DNA from: Saccharofermentans sp.
Lineage (GTDB): Bacteria; Bacillota_A; Clostridia; Saccharofermentanales; Saccharofermentanaceae
Assembly: GCA_024695565.1 (NCBI GenBank)
Contig: JAILHX010000094.1
Coordinates: 1 to 19,564, forward strand
Length of the DNA: 19,564 nucleotides
Direction: 5' to 3'
The notes under the pieces are model-generated. The model was not told the origin of the DNA. It saw nothing but the letters and a program-made list of their open reading frames with translations, and searched no databases. Below are positions 6,804 to 14,171 of the stretch, one piece after another. The first letter of the stretch is position 1, and the number at the start of each line of letters is the position of its first letter. The position numbers and the translations under genes are program-made.

Positions 6804-7439
6804 ATGGAAGGATTAGACAGACAGGACATCTTGGATAAGGCCGCAGAAGCCTACGACCACGCGGAAGCCACCATCAGGGCGATGGACAAAGTCTTCCAGA
6901 ACGTCACCGGCAGCAATTACGATGCCGAGCTGACCCTGGCCCAGTTCGATATGATCCTTCAGGGCGTTTTATTGAGCGTCGCCTGCGCGGACGGGGTTTT
7001 CGATCCCATCGAACAGGACTTCGTAAGACAGTTCGCAACCCACGGCGACCTTTTGGAATACATCAGGTCCGATTCAGAGGGCGAGATCGACCTCACGTGG
7101 GACCTCATCGCGAGCCTCCCCGAAGACCTTATCGCGACTCTCCTTAAGATCCTGCCCCAGGTCTTAGACGACCAGTGCGAGAGCTTCGTTTATCCCCTGG
7201 CAGCGGTCGATTTCTCATACAGCCAGTACGGCGGCGTCGTTACGACACCGGGCGATTTCCTGAAGTCCATCGAGACCGACATGATCAAGATCGCGGGCCT
7301 TCTGGCTTTCGTTGACTCGGAAGGAACTGATAACGAGATCAATGCCGCCGTCTCAATGATCTACGAACTGGAAGGCAAACACTGGAGAGACATGCTCTCA
7401 GGAAGAGCGCTGGGCCCCGGACAGGAAGAGAAGTCTTAA
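6804..7439 (+). CDS. TerB-like (tellurite-resistance-B fold) cytoplasmic protein
   Basis: This 211-residue, strongly acidic, mostly helical protein has no signal peptide or membrane helix. The segment MILQGVLLSVACADGVFDPIE (50-70) matches the TerB pattern, in which an ADG motif and nearby acids (D63, D67, E70) can bind metal. A second similar acidic motif, AFVDSEGTDNEIN (168-180), follows. GAGGAA lies 6 nt before the ATG. TerB-like proteins occur in stress-response systems, often with membrane or chaperone partners. The divergent SseB-domain neighbour suggests a linked function but does not prove it. Its 3' end overlaps the convergent glycosyltransferase gene by 4 bp. The family call rests on short motifs; a general DUF of similar fold is the alternative. 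Confidence 0.55.
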   Translation: MEGLDRQDILDKAAEAYDHAEATIRAMDKVFQNVTGSNYDAELTLAQFDMILQGVLLSVACADGVFDPIEQDFVRQFATHGDLLEYIRSDSEGEIDLTWDLIASLPEDLIATLLKILPQVLDDQCESFVYPLAAVDFSYSQYGGVVTTPGDFLKSIETDMIKIAGLLAFVDSEGTDNEINAAVSMIYELEGKHWRDMLSGRALGPGQEEKS

Positions 7440-9199
7440 CCCTTTATCATGAACTCCCACGGCGGAGAATACTGGACAAACGGTCCGTAGAACAATACTG
7501 CCAGGATCGCGAAAACGATCACTCCGCCCATTAGTATCTTGGAGAAGACCTTATTCTTCTCATCGTTCATAATGCATCCGCTCCAGACTGCAGCCGGGAT
7601 GAGTACCGGCGCGATATATCTGAATGCCTGCGTACATGCGACGGGGTGCTTGAAGCAGAAGACGCATTCGGAGATAAGAAGCGAGCCTGCGAGGATCCAA
7701 AGCGCCATATACTCCGGGTTATCAAGGATCCCTTTCCCCTTGAGTTTCAACCTCTTTGCTGCAATCATTACCGCACATGCCGTGACCAGGATGACCAGGA
7801 TGAATGCCATTATCAGCATCGCCTGGCCTATTCGGATGAGATAAGGATCCGTGAACTCGCGCTCGTCAAACAGCGCAGTCTTCATAAGTGCGAGCGGGAT
7901 ATTGAAGTCATTGAAGTTGTTGCCTTCGAAGAGGAAGGGCGATGCGAGGATCTCCTTTGACGGGAGCAGGAAGCGCTGGAGCGCCGAATACATCCAGACG
8001 TCCTGGCCTGCCGAAGAATCGATCACAAATACATAAGTTATTGGGGTACCGTAACCGATGAGGTTTTTAAGCGGGAACCATAATCCGAGCGGGAAAACAA
8101 CTGCCGCAAATGCGCAGAACTGCTTTATCAGGGAGCTTAATTTGAACTTGGGGTTCTTGCTCTTTGATTCCTTCAAGGTCTTTATGAGTTTTGCGAGGAA
8201 GATCCATGCGACCGGGAATGCGACAAAGCCCATCGAGAGCTTGGTCATCATGGCGCATCCGATCGAGACCGCAAGAAGCAGTATCGTAGAGATCTCAGGC
8301 TTCTCCTGCCACTTGAGCGCGAGGAAGAAAGATGCCGCAAAGAGCATCAGCGCGAGCGCGTCGTTGTTGACCTGGATCGAGAGGAATATCATCTGCGGAC
8401 AGAAGACCACGATCATGAGTGAGATCACAAGTGCCCTGCCCTTAATACCGAACCATTCGAGGATCTTCTTTGCAAATATTACGAGATAAGAAGTCCACAA
8501 AAGCGGCAGCATCTTAAGTCCGTTGATATCGCCCGAGAACTTAAGCGGCAATGCGTTGTGGAGCCTTAGAAACACTGCGCTGATGATGTAATGAAGCGGC
8601 GGATGATAGAACTGGCCCAAGTCTCTGACGTCGCCTGCCGGGAGCGTGAAATTCTCGTAAACGAACAGGATGTATGTGTCGTGATATCCGGCCTGTTCAG
8701 ACGTGAAGTTCGACACGTCATGCTGGTGGAAATTAAGGGGTGTGAACAATACCATGACCGCGCGGAGTACGAATCCTGCGCAAAGCACCGCCGTCACTGC
8801 ATCTTTGGCTTCGAACCTTTTTCCGATGAGAAGTGCGCCAACTGCCACCAGAATAGTGCCGAGACCCGCGCAGAGCATCACACTCTCCATTACCGTCAGG
8901 CACGCCATCGTCTCGCGGGCAGCCTGGTCGAATGAGAGCCTTAAGACGAGGAAATATATGCCGAAAGCGGGAAGTGCCGATATGAGGGCGATGAATCTTT
9001 TCGCCGACTTAACAAAAGCGGAAGTAACGTAAAAAGCAGCGAACGCGGTAAGGACCGCAAGGAGGACCGCAACGTGCATCTCCCTTAAGTTCACGGCGTT
9101 CATGCCTGAGAACAGATAGAGCACGATGACCGCTATGGTGCATACGCCAAAGCCCTGCGCCAGATCCTTATAATCTTTGCCTGCCGAAATCTTGCCCAT
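7436..9199 (-). CDS. Polytopic membrane glycosyltransferase-like protein (GT-C fold, ArnT/PMT/GT39 type)
   Basis: This 587-residue protein has roughly a dozen hydrophobic helices. Between early helices lies an external loop with NFHQHDVSNF (157-165) and FYHPPLHYIISA (197-208). An acidic residue in the first loop together with an HPPL motif is characteristic of GT-C enzymes, which transfer sugars from polyprenyl-phosphate donors outside the membrane. N-terminal helices (15-60) precede the usual core. The acceptor is unknown; envelope polymers or exported proteins are plausible. The gene begins 18 bp after the CAP gene stop, and its ATG lacks a clear ribosome site, so translation may depend on coupling with the CAP gene. 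No terminator is visible before the convergent TerB-like gene. The exact family is unsure. Confidence 0.7.
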   Translation of the reverse strand: MGKISAGKDYKDLAQGFGVCTIAVIVLYLFSGMNAVNLREMHVAVLLAVLTAFAAFYVTSAFVKSAKRFIALISALPAFGIYFLVLRLSFDQAARETMACLTVMESVMLCAGLGTILVAVGALLIGKRFEAKDAVTAVLCAGFVLRAVMVLFTPLNFHQHDVSNFTSEQAGYHDTYILFVYENFTLPAGDVRDLGQFYHPPLHYIISAVFLRLHNALPLKFSGDINGLKMLPLLWTSYLVIFAKKILEWFGIKGRALVISLMIVVFCPQMIFLSIQVNNDALALMLFAASFFLALKWQEKPEISTILLLAVSIGCAMMTKLSMGFVAFPVAWIFLAKLIKTLKESKSKNPKFKLSSLIKQFCAFAAVVFPLGLWFPLKNLIGYGTPITYVFVIDSSAGQDVWMYSALQRFLLPSKEILASPFLFEGNNFNDFNIPLALMKTALFDEREFTDPYLIRIGQAMLIMAFILVILVTACAVMIAAKRLKLKGKGILDNPEYMALWILAGSLLISECVFCFKHPVACTQAFRYIAPVLIPAAVWSGCIMNDEKNKVFSKILMGGVIVFAILAVLFYGPFVQYSPPWEFMIKG

Positions 9200-9217
9200 A
9201 ACGGATCACTTAGGATA

Positions 9218-10612
9218 TCAGTAACCGAATTCTTCGATCCAGTAGTAAACGTATCCGCTGTCCGTAACATAGACCGCTGCGCCAAACGTCCTGTAATCAG
9301 GATTCATGAGGTTCTCGTAGTGACCTTGAGAATTCATCCACGCCGTGTGAACTTCCCATGCAGATCTCTGTCCGTAAGCGATATTCTCAGCCCACATGGC
9401 GTCGGGATTGACCGTGTACCATTCGCTGCCGTCGGGTCTTAAGTGATTTGTATTCTGTGAATCTGAGAGCATCGGGAGTTCTGCCGCACGGGTACCTGCG
9501 CACCCTGCAAGAGTGTCTGACCAGACGAGAGGCTCAAGTCCTGCAGCAACACGCTCTGCATTTACATAATCCAGGAGCTCGTAAGAATACTGAACGTAAC
9601 CCGGCACCGCAGATGATCCTGAATCGGATGAATCCGAGCCTGAACCCGAACCTTCATCGCCCGTTCCGGAATCTCCGGAACCGGAATCTCCTTCAGAAGA
9701 TCCTTCTGCAACGTCTGCAGGATTTGCATCGGAAGCGCCGCTTGCCGCCATTGCGCTTTCAGCTGCTTCCTCAGATCCTGCCGGAGCATAACCCGTGTTG
9801 TCGACGATGGGTTCTTCAGGATGAGCGCCGATCCACTCGTCTCTGGGCGTCAGATAGCTCAGGACATAGTATTCAGCATTCATGTAGATGATCTTATTCC
9901 ATGCGCCGCAGGTTGCGACGACGATAACTCTCTCACCGGTCTTGAGGTCAACGGTGTTGCCGCTGCTCATGACATCCGGCAGATTGAACGCGCGGCAGTC
10001 GGACTTGACGACATACTCGATGCTGTCTGCCGGCTGAGGCGTGAAGAACCTGACAGATTGTGTGCTCTCGGGATCAACATGTGTCTCTATGGCGTCTTCG
10101 GGAGCAGCCGCCAGAACGAGGTCGGCGCTCTTAACGTAGCAGACCGTGCCTCCGAACCAGATCGCTGCCCAGCCGTCCCTGCTGAATCCCAGGACTTCGA
10201 AAACATAATCTTCCTGGAGCGAAGGAACCTCGCCGTCAGTCTCCTTCGGCTCATAGTAGAGCGCGATCCTGCCGTCCCTGGACTTATAGTAGTTGTTGCC
10301 TGCGGTAGTAGTTGTGAAGATCACGATGTCGTCATGCTCGTTATAGAGCTCTGCCAGCAGTTCCTCTTCACTTACGGTCTCAGGGTCTTCAAGGGTCTCC
10401 TCAGTAGGCTCGGTCTCCTGTGAGATCTCCACCTCAATAAGCACCGTGCCGTCACTGTTGGTCTCGGCAATGACCGGACCGGCCTGGACGGTCGCCCTGG
10501 TGTATTGGGTTGCCCTGTATATCGAGAAGGCCAAAATGCACAATACCAGAACCACAAGCCCCGATATTAGAAATTCATATCTAGTCTTTACATCCAATTT
10601 GTTATTGGTCAT
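9218..10612 (-). CDS. Membrane-anchored CAP-domain (SCP/PR-1) surface protein
   Basis: The start is ATG 10612 (MTNNKLDVKT), preceded by GGCAGG 5 nt upstream; a longer form from 10654 has weaker support. The 464 residues comprise a short cytoplasmic tail, one membrane helix (13-32), an acidic stalk, two beta-rich segments that look like SH3-type domains (about 95-168 and 187-258), and a Gly/Ser/Asp/Glu-rich linker (about 280-336). The C-terminal CAP domain spans 340-464. CAP hallmarks are NAERVAAGLEPLVW (351-364), His390 in TNHLRPDG, Glu409 in WAENIAYG, and GHYENLMNP (430-438). The CAP cavity His and Glu are kept. Bacterial CAP proteins are exported, and their activities are mostly undefined. 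It is first in an apparent operon with the glycosyltransferase, which could modify the Ser-rich linker; that link is speculative. Confidence 0.85.
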   Translation of the reverse strand: MTNNKLDVKTRYEFLISGLVVLVLCILAFSIYRATQYTRATVQAGPVIAETNSDGTVLIEVEISQETEPTEETLEDPETVSEEELLAELYNEHDDIVIFTTTTAGNNYYKSRDGRIALYYEPKETDGEVPSLQEDYVFEVLGFSRDGWAAIWFGGTVCYVKSADLVLAAAPEDAIETHVDPESTQSVRFFTPQPADSIEYVVKSDCRAFNLPDVMSSGNTVDLKTGERVIVVATCGAWNKIIYMNAEYYVLSYLTPRDEWIGAHPEEPIVDNTGYAPAGSEEAAESAMAASGASDANPADVAEGSSEGDSGSGDSGTGDEGSGSGSDSSDSGSSAVPGYVQYSYELLDYVNAERVAAGLEPLVWSDTLAGCAGTRAAELPMLSDSQNTNHLRPDGSEWYTVNPDAMWAENIAYGQRSAWEVHTAWMNSQGHYENLMNPDYRTFGAAVYVTDSGYVYYWIEEFGY

Positions 10613-10686
10613 AACAACCTGCCTTCCGCCTTCCTGAGCCCGATAACCCCTCATGAGCCGACAAGAAGACGCTTTACCTCATTTAA

Positions 10687-10715
10687 ATAATAATATTGTG
10701 TTCCGAGCTTTTCAA
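10687..10715 (-). promoter_or_regulatory. Promoter of the CAP-glycosyltransferase operon
   Basis: On the minus strand TTGAAA (10715-10710) and TATTAT (10692-10687) are separated by 17 bp, a good sigma-A arrangement. The predicted start leaves a leader of about 68 nt before the ATG at 10612. Confidence 0.6.
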
Positions 10716-10753
10716 CCGTAACCCCCGCCTTCCAAGCAAATAACTCAATTTTT

Positions 10754-10762
10754 TGTTATACT
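10754..10762 (+). promoter_or_regulatory. Extended -10 promoter for the acidic surface protein gene
   Basis: TGTTATACT contains TGn followed by TATACT, one base from the consensus -10. It lies 31 bp before the start at 10793. The -35 region is weak. Confidence 0.5.
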
Positions 10763-10792
10763 TTTAGCAATATGTTTAGAGGAGGGACTAAC

Positions 10793-12280
10793 ATGGATAA
10801 GAAGAAAATAACGCTGATCATTGGCGGTTCTGCAGCTGCAGTAGTCGTTATCTCAGTGATAGTTGTTTCTGTCATACTCGCCAACAGACCGTCTGCCATT
10901 CTCATAAGAGCAGCTGCTAACACCATAGCAGATGCAAAGAGGATCGAATTGTTCTCTGTTGCCGACGATGTCGCAAACGGCGGATCTGTCGCAATCTCTG
11001 CCAACTTGGACAGTATCGCGAATGATGACGTTTTCGTTCAGGGTAAGTTCTACAGTGACGCCAAGAACTTAAGAGGCGCTTATGAGTTAACTGTTTTCGA
11101 GGACGATGAAGTAGTACTTCAGCCGACATTCATGTACAACCAGAACAGCGTCGCCATGACTTGTCCCGAGCTCCTCGACGGTGCTTACGGTGTCAGCATC
11201 AAGAATCTCGCAAAAAATCTCCCGGGTTCGATCTTCGACCCCGATGAAGAGACAGACTACTCCCTTTCCGACGACGAGTTCGACTACTTCATGAACATGA
11301 AGGACACGGTAAAGAACGATAAGAATCTTCAGAAAGACATCGACAAGATGGCCGAGAAGTACAGACAGCTCGCCATCAACACATTCATTAAGTACGCTGA
11401 AGTTACCAAGGGCAGCAAGAAGATCACCGTCGGCGGCGAGACATTCAACTGCACGGTGATCTCCATCGAGATCGACGAGGAAGCATTGGCACAGGCAATG
11501 CAGGAGCTTATCGACTACGCAAACAACGATAAGGAACTCGAGAAGCTCTTAACACGCTTCGCCAACAACGCCGCCTACTACGAAGATCCCGACGATTATC
11601 TCGACAGCTTCTACGATTCTCTGGACGACATGGAAGATAACCTCGATAACTTGGAAGACCACAACATCGAGATCCGTGTTGACGTTTACGTAACAAAGGC
11701 AGGCACAAGGATCGCCCAGGTCGACGCTTCATTCGAAGTTGACGACGAAGAACTCGAGATGACACTGATCCTCGGCAAGAATGTCAATAAGTCCAAGGAG
11801 ATCAGCTTCGAATATGAGGTTAAAAACCGCGATTCATACTCCATCGTTTATACCGTAAACGAAGACAGCAACAAGTATTACGAGGCCGAGATCGAGATCG
11901 AATCGAGCTATTACAGCAGCTACAGCGGTTATACCTCCTCCGACCAGTATGAGATCAAGATCGAATGGGACAAGAAGGCCGGCGATTACGAGCTGAAGAT
12001 CGAGTCCGATTACTCTGACCTCGTCATCAAGGGCACTCTCCTTCAGAAGGGCGACACATACACATTCGTCCTCAACAACATCAGATCCGACGGCAACGCC
12101 GTTCCTTACATAAAGGATCTCGAACTGACAGTCGTCGTCGACCGTCATGACACGGCACCCAAGGTTCCGACCAGATACACCGAGATCACAACGATGAGCG
12201 AGCGTGACTTCAAGCACCTCGTCGAAGACCTCGAGGAAGGCATCGAAGAAATTATGGAAGAGTACTTCGACCGCTGGTAA
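10793..12280 (+). CDS. Unrecognised membrane-anchored acidic surface protein
   Basis: I do not recognise this protein's family. The start is ATG 10793 (MDKKKITL), 7 nt after GGAGGG; an upstream ATG at 10772 lies ahead of the ribosome site. The 495 residues begin with a short basic segment and one hydrophobic helix (about 8-30), with no lipobox cysteine, so it is probably an uncleaved anchor with the bulk outside. The exterior is rich in Asp and Glu. A helical acidic stretch includes LDSFYDSLDDMEDNLDNLED, and a later beta-like part has alternating charged and aromatic residues (EYEVKNRDSYSIVY). Two cysteines, in MTCPEL and FNCTVI, could pair. It ends in a charged helix (HLVEDLEEGIEEIMEEYF). 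It has its own promoter and terminator. Binding of a ligand, metal or cell-surface polymer is possible, but nothing in the sequence decides it. Confidence 0.85.
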   Translation: MDKKKITLIIGGSAAAVVVISVIVVSVILANRPSAILIRAAANTIADAKRIELFSVADDVANGGSVAISANLDSIANDDVFVQGKFYSDAKNLRGAYELTVFEDDEVVLQPTFMYNQNSVAMTCPELLDGAYGVSIKNLAKNLPGSIFDPDEETDYSLSDDEFDYFMNMKDTVKNDKNLQKDIDKMAEKYRQLAINTFIKYAEVTKGSKKITVGGETFNCTVISIEIDEEALAQAMQELIDYANNDKELEKLLTRFANNAAYYEDPDDYLDSFYDSLDDMEDNLDNLEDHNIEIRVDVYVTKAGTRIAQVDASFEVDDEELEMTLILGKNVNKSKEISFEYEVKNRDSYSIVYTVNEDSNKYYEAEIEIESSYYSSYSGYTSSDQYEIKIEWDKKAGDYELKIESDYSDLVIKGTLLQKGDTYTFVLNNIRSDGNAVPYIKDLELTVVVDRHDTAPKVPTRYTEITTMSERDFKHLVEDLEEGIEEIMEEYFDRW

Positions 12281-12312
12281 GTTATTCAGTAATTGTTCAT
12301 TAGAGCTATGAG

Positions 12313-12339
12313 GGCTGTCACTTAGGTGGCAGCCTTTTT
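12313..12339 (+). terminator. Rho-independent terminator of the acidic surface protein gene
   Basis: GGCTGTCAC pairs with GTGGCAGCC (one G-T pair, 4-nt loop), followed by TTTTT at 12335-12339 and more Ts. It is 32 bp after the stop codon. Confidence 0.88.
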
Positions 12340-12376
12340 CTCGTTTTGCCGTTGTCTTTATGTTGTTGCGGAAGTG

Positions 12377-12553
12377 TTGTACACGCATTTGTTCGGCAGT
12401 GCGTTACAAGTGTATGTACAAAACGCTGTTTCCCGGGCATATGTACAGCAAAAGTACGGCGGGTGTTGTACAAACGTGTGTACAAAACGGGGGATTCCGG
12501 GCATTTGTACAGCAAAAGCACGGCGGGTGTTGTACAAACAGATGTACAAAGCG
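12377..12553. repeat. Three tandem 64-bp units carrying TGTACA sites
   Basis: Units start at 12377, 12441 and 12505. The second and third match at 46 of their first 53 bases; the first is more diverged (39 of 64 against the second). TGTACA or a close variant occurs in each unit at offsets 0, 25 and 37, giving sites at 12378, 12403, 12415, 12442, 12467, 12479, 12506, 12531 and 12543. A degenerate fourth site (TGTTCG, AGTACG or AGCACG) lies about 12 bp after the first. The inner pair TTGTACA...TGTACAA can form a hairpin. The period is not a multiple of three and frames do not carry through, so coding is unlikely. The 12281-12725 gap holds a terminator, these repeats and the pnt promoter region. 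Function unknown. Confidence 0.85.
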
Positions 12554-12613
12554 GAGGTTATACACTGCACTTTCCAGTCTCAGGGCATTTTTCGCGCCTC
12601 CGAAAATAAAAAT

Positions 12614-12667
12614 CTTTAATTTATTAAAGACCAAGCACTTTAAATTGATTTTTCAATGTTTTATACT
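12614..12667 (+). promoter_or_regulatory. Candidate pnt operon promoter with two dyads
   Basis: TATACT (12662-12667) lies 17 bp after TTTAAA (12639-12644), a weak -35. Upstream is a perfect palindrome CTTTAAT-TT-ATTAAAG (12614-12629). The spacer holds ATTGA-TTTT-TCAAT (12644-12657). Either dyad could bind a regulator. The leader to the pntAA ATG would be about 55 nt. Confidence 0.4.
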
Positions 12668-12725
12668 TTGAAAGTTGGAGTGTAGATTTCTATCACAACA
12701 AATCCAAGTCATAAGAGGTGTGCAC

Positions 12726-13853
12726 ATGAAGAAAGTTCTGGTATGCAAGGAAAGCCTGCCTGCCGAGACTCGTGTGGCGCTTATCCCCGATGACATCAAG
12801 AAGCTCTCAGGCATGGGCTTCGAGTTCTCGGTCGTAAGCGGCGCAGGTCTGAAGAGCGGCTTTGTAGATGCGGATTACGAACAAGTCGGCGCGAAGATCG
12901 TTAAGACCGAGAAAGCCGGTCTCAAGGATGCCGAGATTGTTGTCAGGATCCTCAAGCCCAATTCGGCTGACGGAATGAACCCCGATACGGTTCACATCAG
13001 CTTTTTGGATCCCTTCAATGAGAAGGATCTGCTGAACGGATTTGCCAAGAACAACATTCAGGCAGTTTCCCTCGAGATGATCCCCAGAACGACACTCGCA
13101 CAGAAGATGGACGTTCAGTCATCACAGACATCACTTGCAGGCTATGTTGCAGTTCTTAATGCTGCGGCACGTATGCCCAAGATTCTTCCGATGATGGTTA
13201 CTCCTGCAGGAACGATCAATCCTGCCAGAGTATTCGTTATCGGCGTAGGCGTTGCGGGACTTCAGGCTATCGCTACCGCTAAGAGACTCGGCGCGCGTGT
13301 TGATGCTTTCGACACGAGACCGGTCGTTGAAGAGCAGGTTAAGTCACTTGGCGCAAACTTCGTCAAGATCGATTTGGGCGAGATGGGCCAGACAGCCCAG
13401 GGTTATGCGAAGGAGCTTACTCCCGAGCAGATCGCCAAGCAGCAGGAAGCACAGGCTAAGGTCTGCGAGAAGGCTAATATCGTTATCACTACCGCAAAGG
13501 TTTTCGGACGCAAGGCTCCTGTCCTCATCAAGAAGGACGTCATCGACCGCATGCAGCCTGGTGCGATCATTGTTGATATGGCTGTTTCCACAGGCGGTAA
13601 CGTCGAAGGATCCAAGCCCGGTGAGGAAGTCATTACCGATAACGGCGTAATCATCATGCCGGGCGATGAATTGCAGCGCCAGGTTCCGTGGGACGCTTCC
13701 AAGATGCTCTCCGGCAACATCAGTGCATTCCTTACACACTTCTACAACAAGGAGACGCAGGAATTCGAGGTTAACCTGGAAGACGAGATCATGAAGGGGT
13801 GCCTCCTCACACAGGGCGGCGCCATCATCCACAAAAGATTTAAGGAGGCTTAA
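12726..13853 (+). CDS. pntAA: NAD(P) transhydrogenase subunit alpha 1, NAD(H)-binding domain I
   Basis: The start is ATG 12726 (MKKVLVCKES), with AGAGGTG just upstream; this gives 375 residues, close to the 384 of the Rhodospirillum rubrum subunit. It has the alanine dehydrogenase/PNT fold. The Rossmann motif VIGVGVAGLQA has glycines at 173, 175 and 178, and the acid-containing strand RVDAFDTRP (191-199) follows. R121, Q126, D129 and S132 have the same spacing as the R. rubrum RQD-loop residues that contact the nicotinamide. The protein is a soluble peripheral subunit that passes hydride between NAD(H) and the NADP(H) of PntB, coupled to proton flow through the membrane domains. The pntAB start follows 3 bp after the stop. 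The split into three genes follows the R. rubrum layout rather than the two-gene E. coli one. Confidence 0.95.
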   Translation: MKKVLVCKESLPAETRVALIPDDIKKLSGMGFEFSVVSGAGLKSGFVDADYEQVGAKIVKTEKAGLKDAEIVVRILKPNSADGMNPDTVHISFLDPFNEKDLLNGFAKNNIQAVSLEMIPRTTLAQKMDVQSSQTSLAGYVAVLNAAARMPKILPMMVTPAGTINPARVFVIGVGVAGLQAIATAKRLGARVDAFDTRPVVEEQVKSLGANFVKIDLGEMGQTAQGYAKELTPEQIAKQQEAQAKVCEKANIVITTAKVFGRKAPVLIKKDVIDRMQPGAIIVDMAVSTGGNVEGSKPGEEVITDNGVIIMPGDELQRQVPWDASKMLSGNISAFLTHFYNKETQEFEVNLEDEIMKGCLLTQGGAIIHKRFKEA

Positions 13854-13856
13854 TAT

Positions 13857-14171
13857 ATGGAAATTTCCACAGATACGATTATGCTCTTGATCTTCGTATT
13901 CATTATCGCCGCTTACTTAGGCGTCGAGCTCATCTCGAAGGTCCCCTCTCAGCTTCATACCCCTCTCATGAGCGGTACGAACGCAATCTCCGGAATCACC
14001 ATCGTAGGTGCCATCGCAGCTACGGCTATCAATGCATCGGGCGATCATGTTTTCGGACTCATATTAGGATCGATTGCGATTTTCTTCGCTACCATCAACG
14101 TTATCGGCGGTTATTTTGTTACTGACAGAATGCTCGCAATGTTCAAGAAGAAGGAGGCACCGAAGAAATGA
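13857..14171 (+). CDS. pntAB: NAD(P) transhydrogenase subunit alpha 2, membrane domain
   Basis: This 104-residue protein contains three or four hydrophobic helices and the family stretch VPSQLHTPLMSGTNAISGI (29-47), which is highly conserved in this short membrane subunit. It forms part of the proton channel (domain II) with the membrane part of PntB. AAGGAGG lies about 7 nt before its ATG, inside the end of pntAA, indicating tight co-translation. The last 4 bp overlap the pntB start (ATGA). Length and features are ordinary for the family. Confidence 0.95.
   Translation: MEISTDTIMLLIFVFIIAAYLGVELISKVPSQLHTPLMSGTNAISGITIVGAIAATAINASGDHVFGLILGSIAIFFATINVIGGYFVTDRMLAMFKKKEAPKK

Noticed and set aside
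10613..10654. N-terminal extension of the CAP protein to 10654
   Set aside because: GGCAGG stands 5 nt before the ATG at 10612, and the extension (Arg/Gly/Gln-rich) adds nothing typical before the membrane helix.
12614..12657. Rex redox-repressor operator upstream of pntAA
   Set aside because: The arms lack the TTGT/ACAA ends and spacing expected of a Rex site; naming the regulator would be guesswork.
12326..12671. Overlapping ORFs of 67-103 codons across the TGTACA repeats on both strands
   Set aside because: They arise from the repeat itself. The 64-bp period shifts frame each unit, there are no ribosome sites, and the products are Cys/Tyr-rich with no recognisable fold.
13252..13832. ORFs of 105-162 codons overlapping pntAA on both strands
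   Set aside because: Shadow frames of a fully recognised gene; compositions are Ser/Arg- or Leu-rich and there are no ribosome sites.
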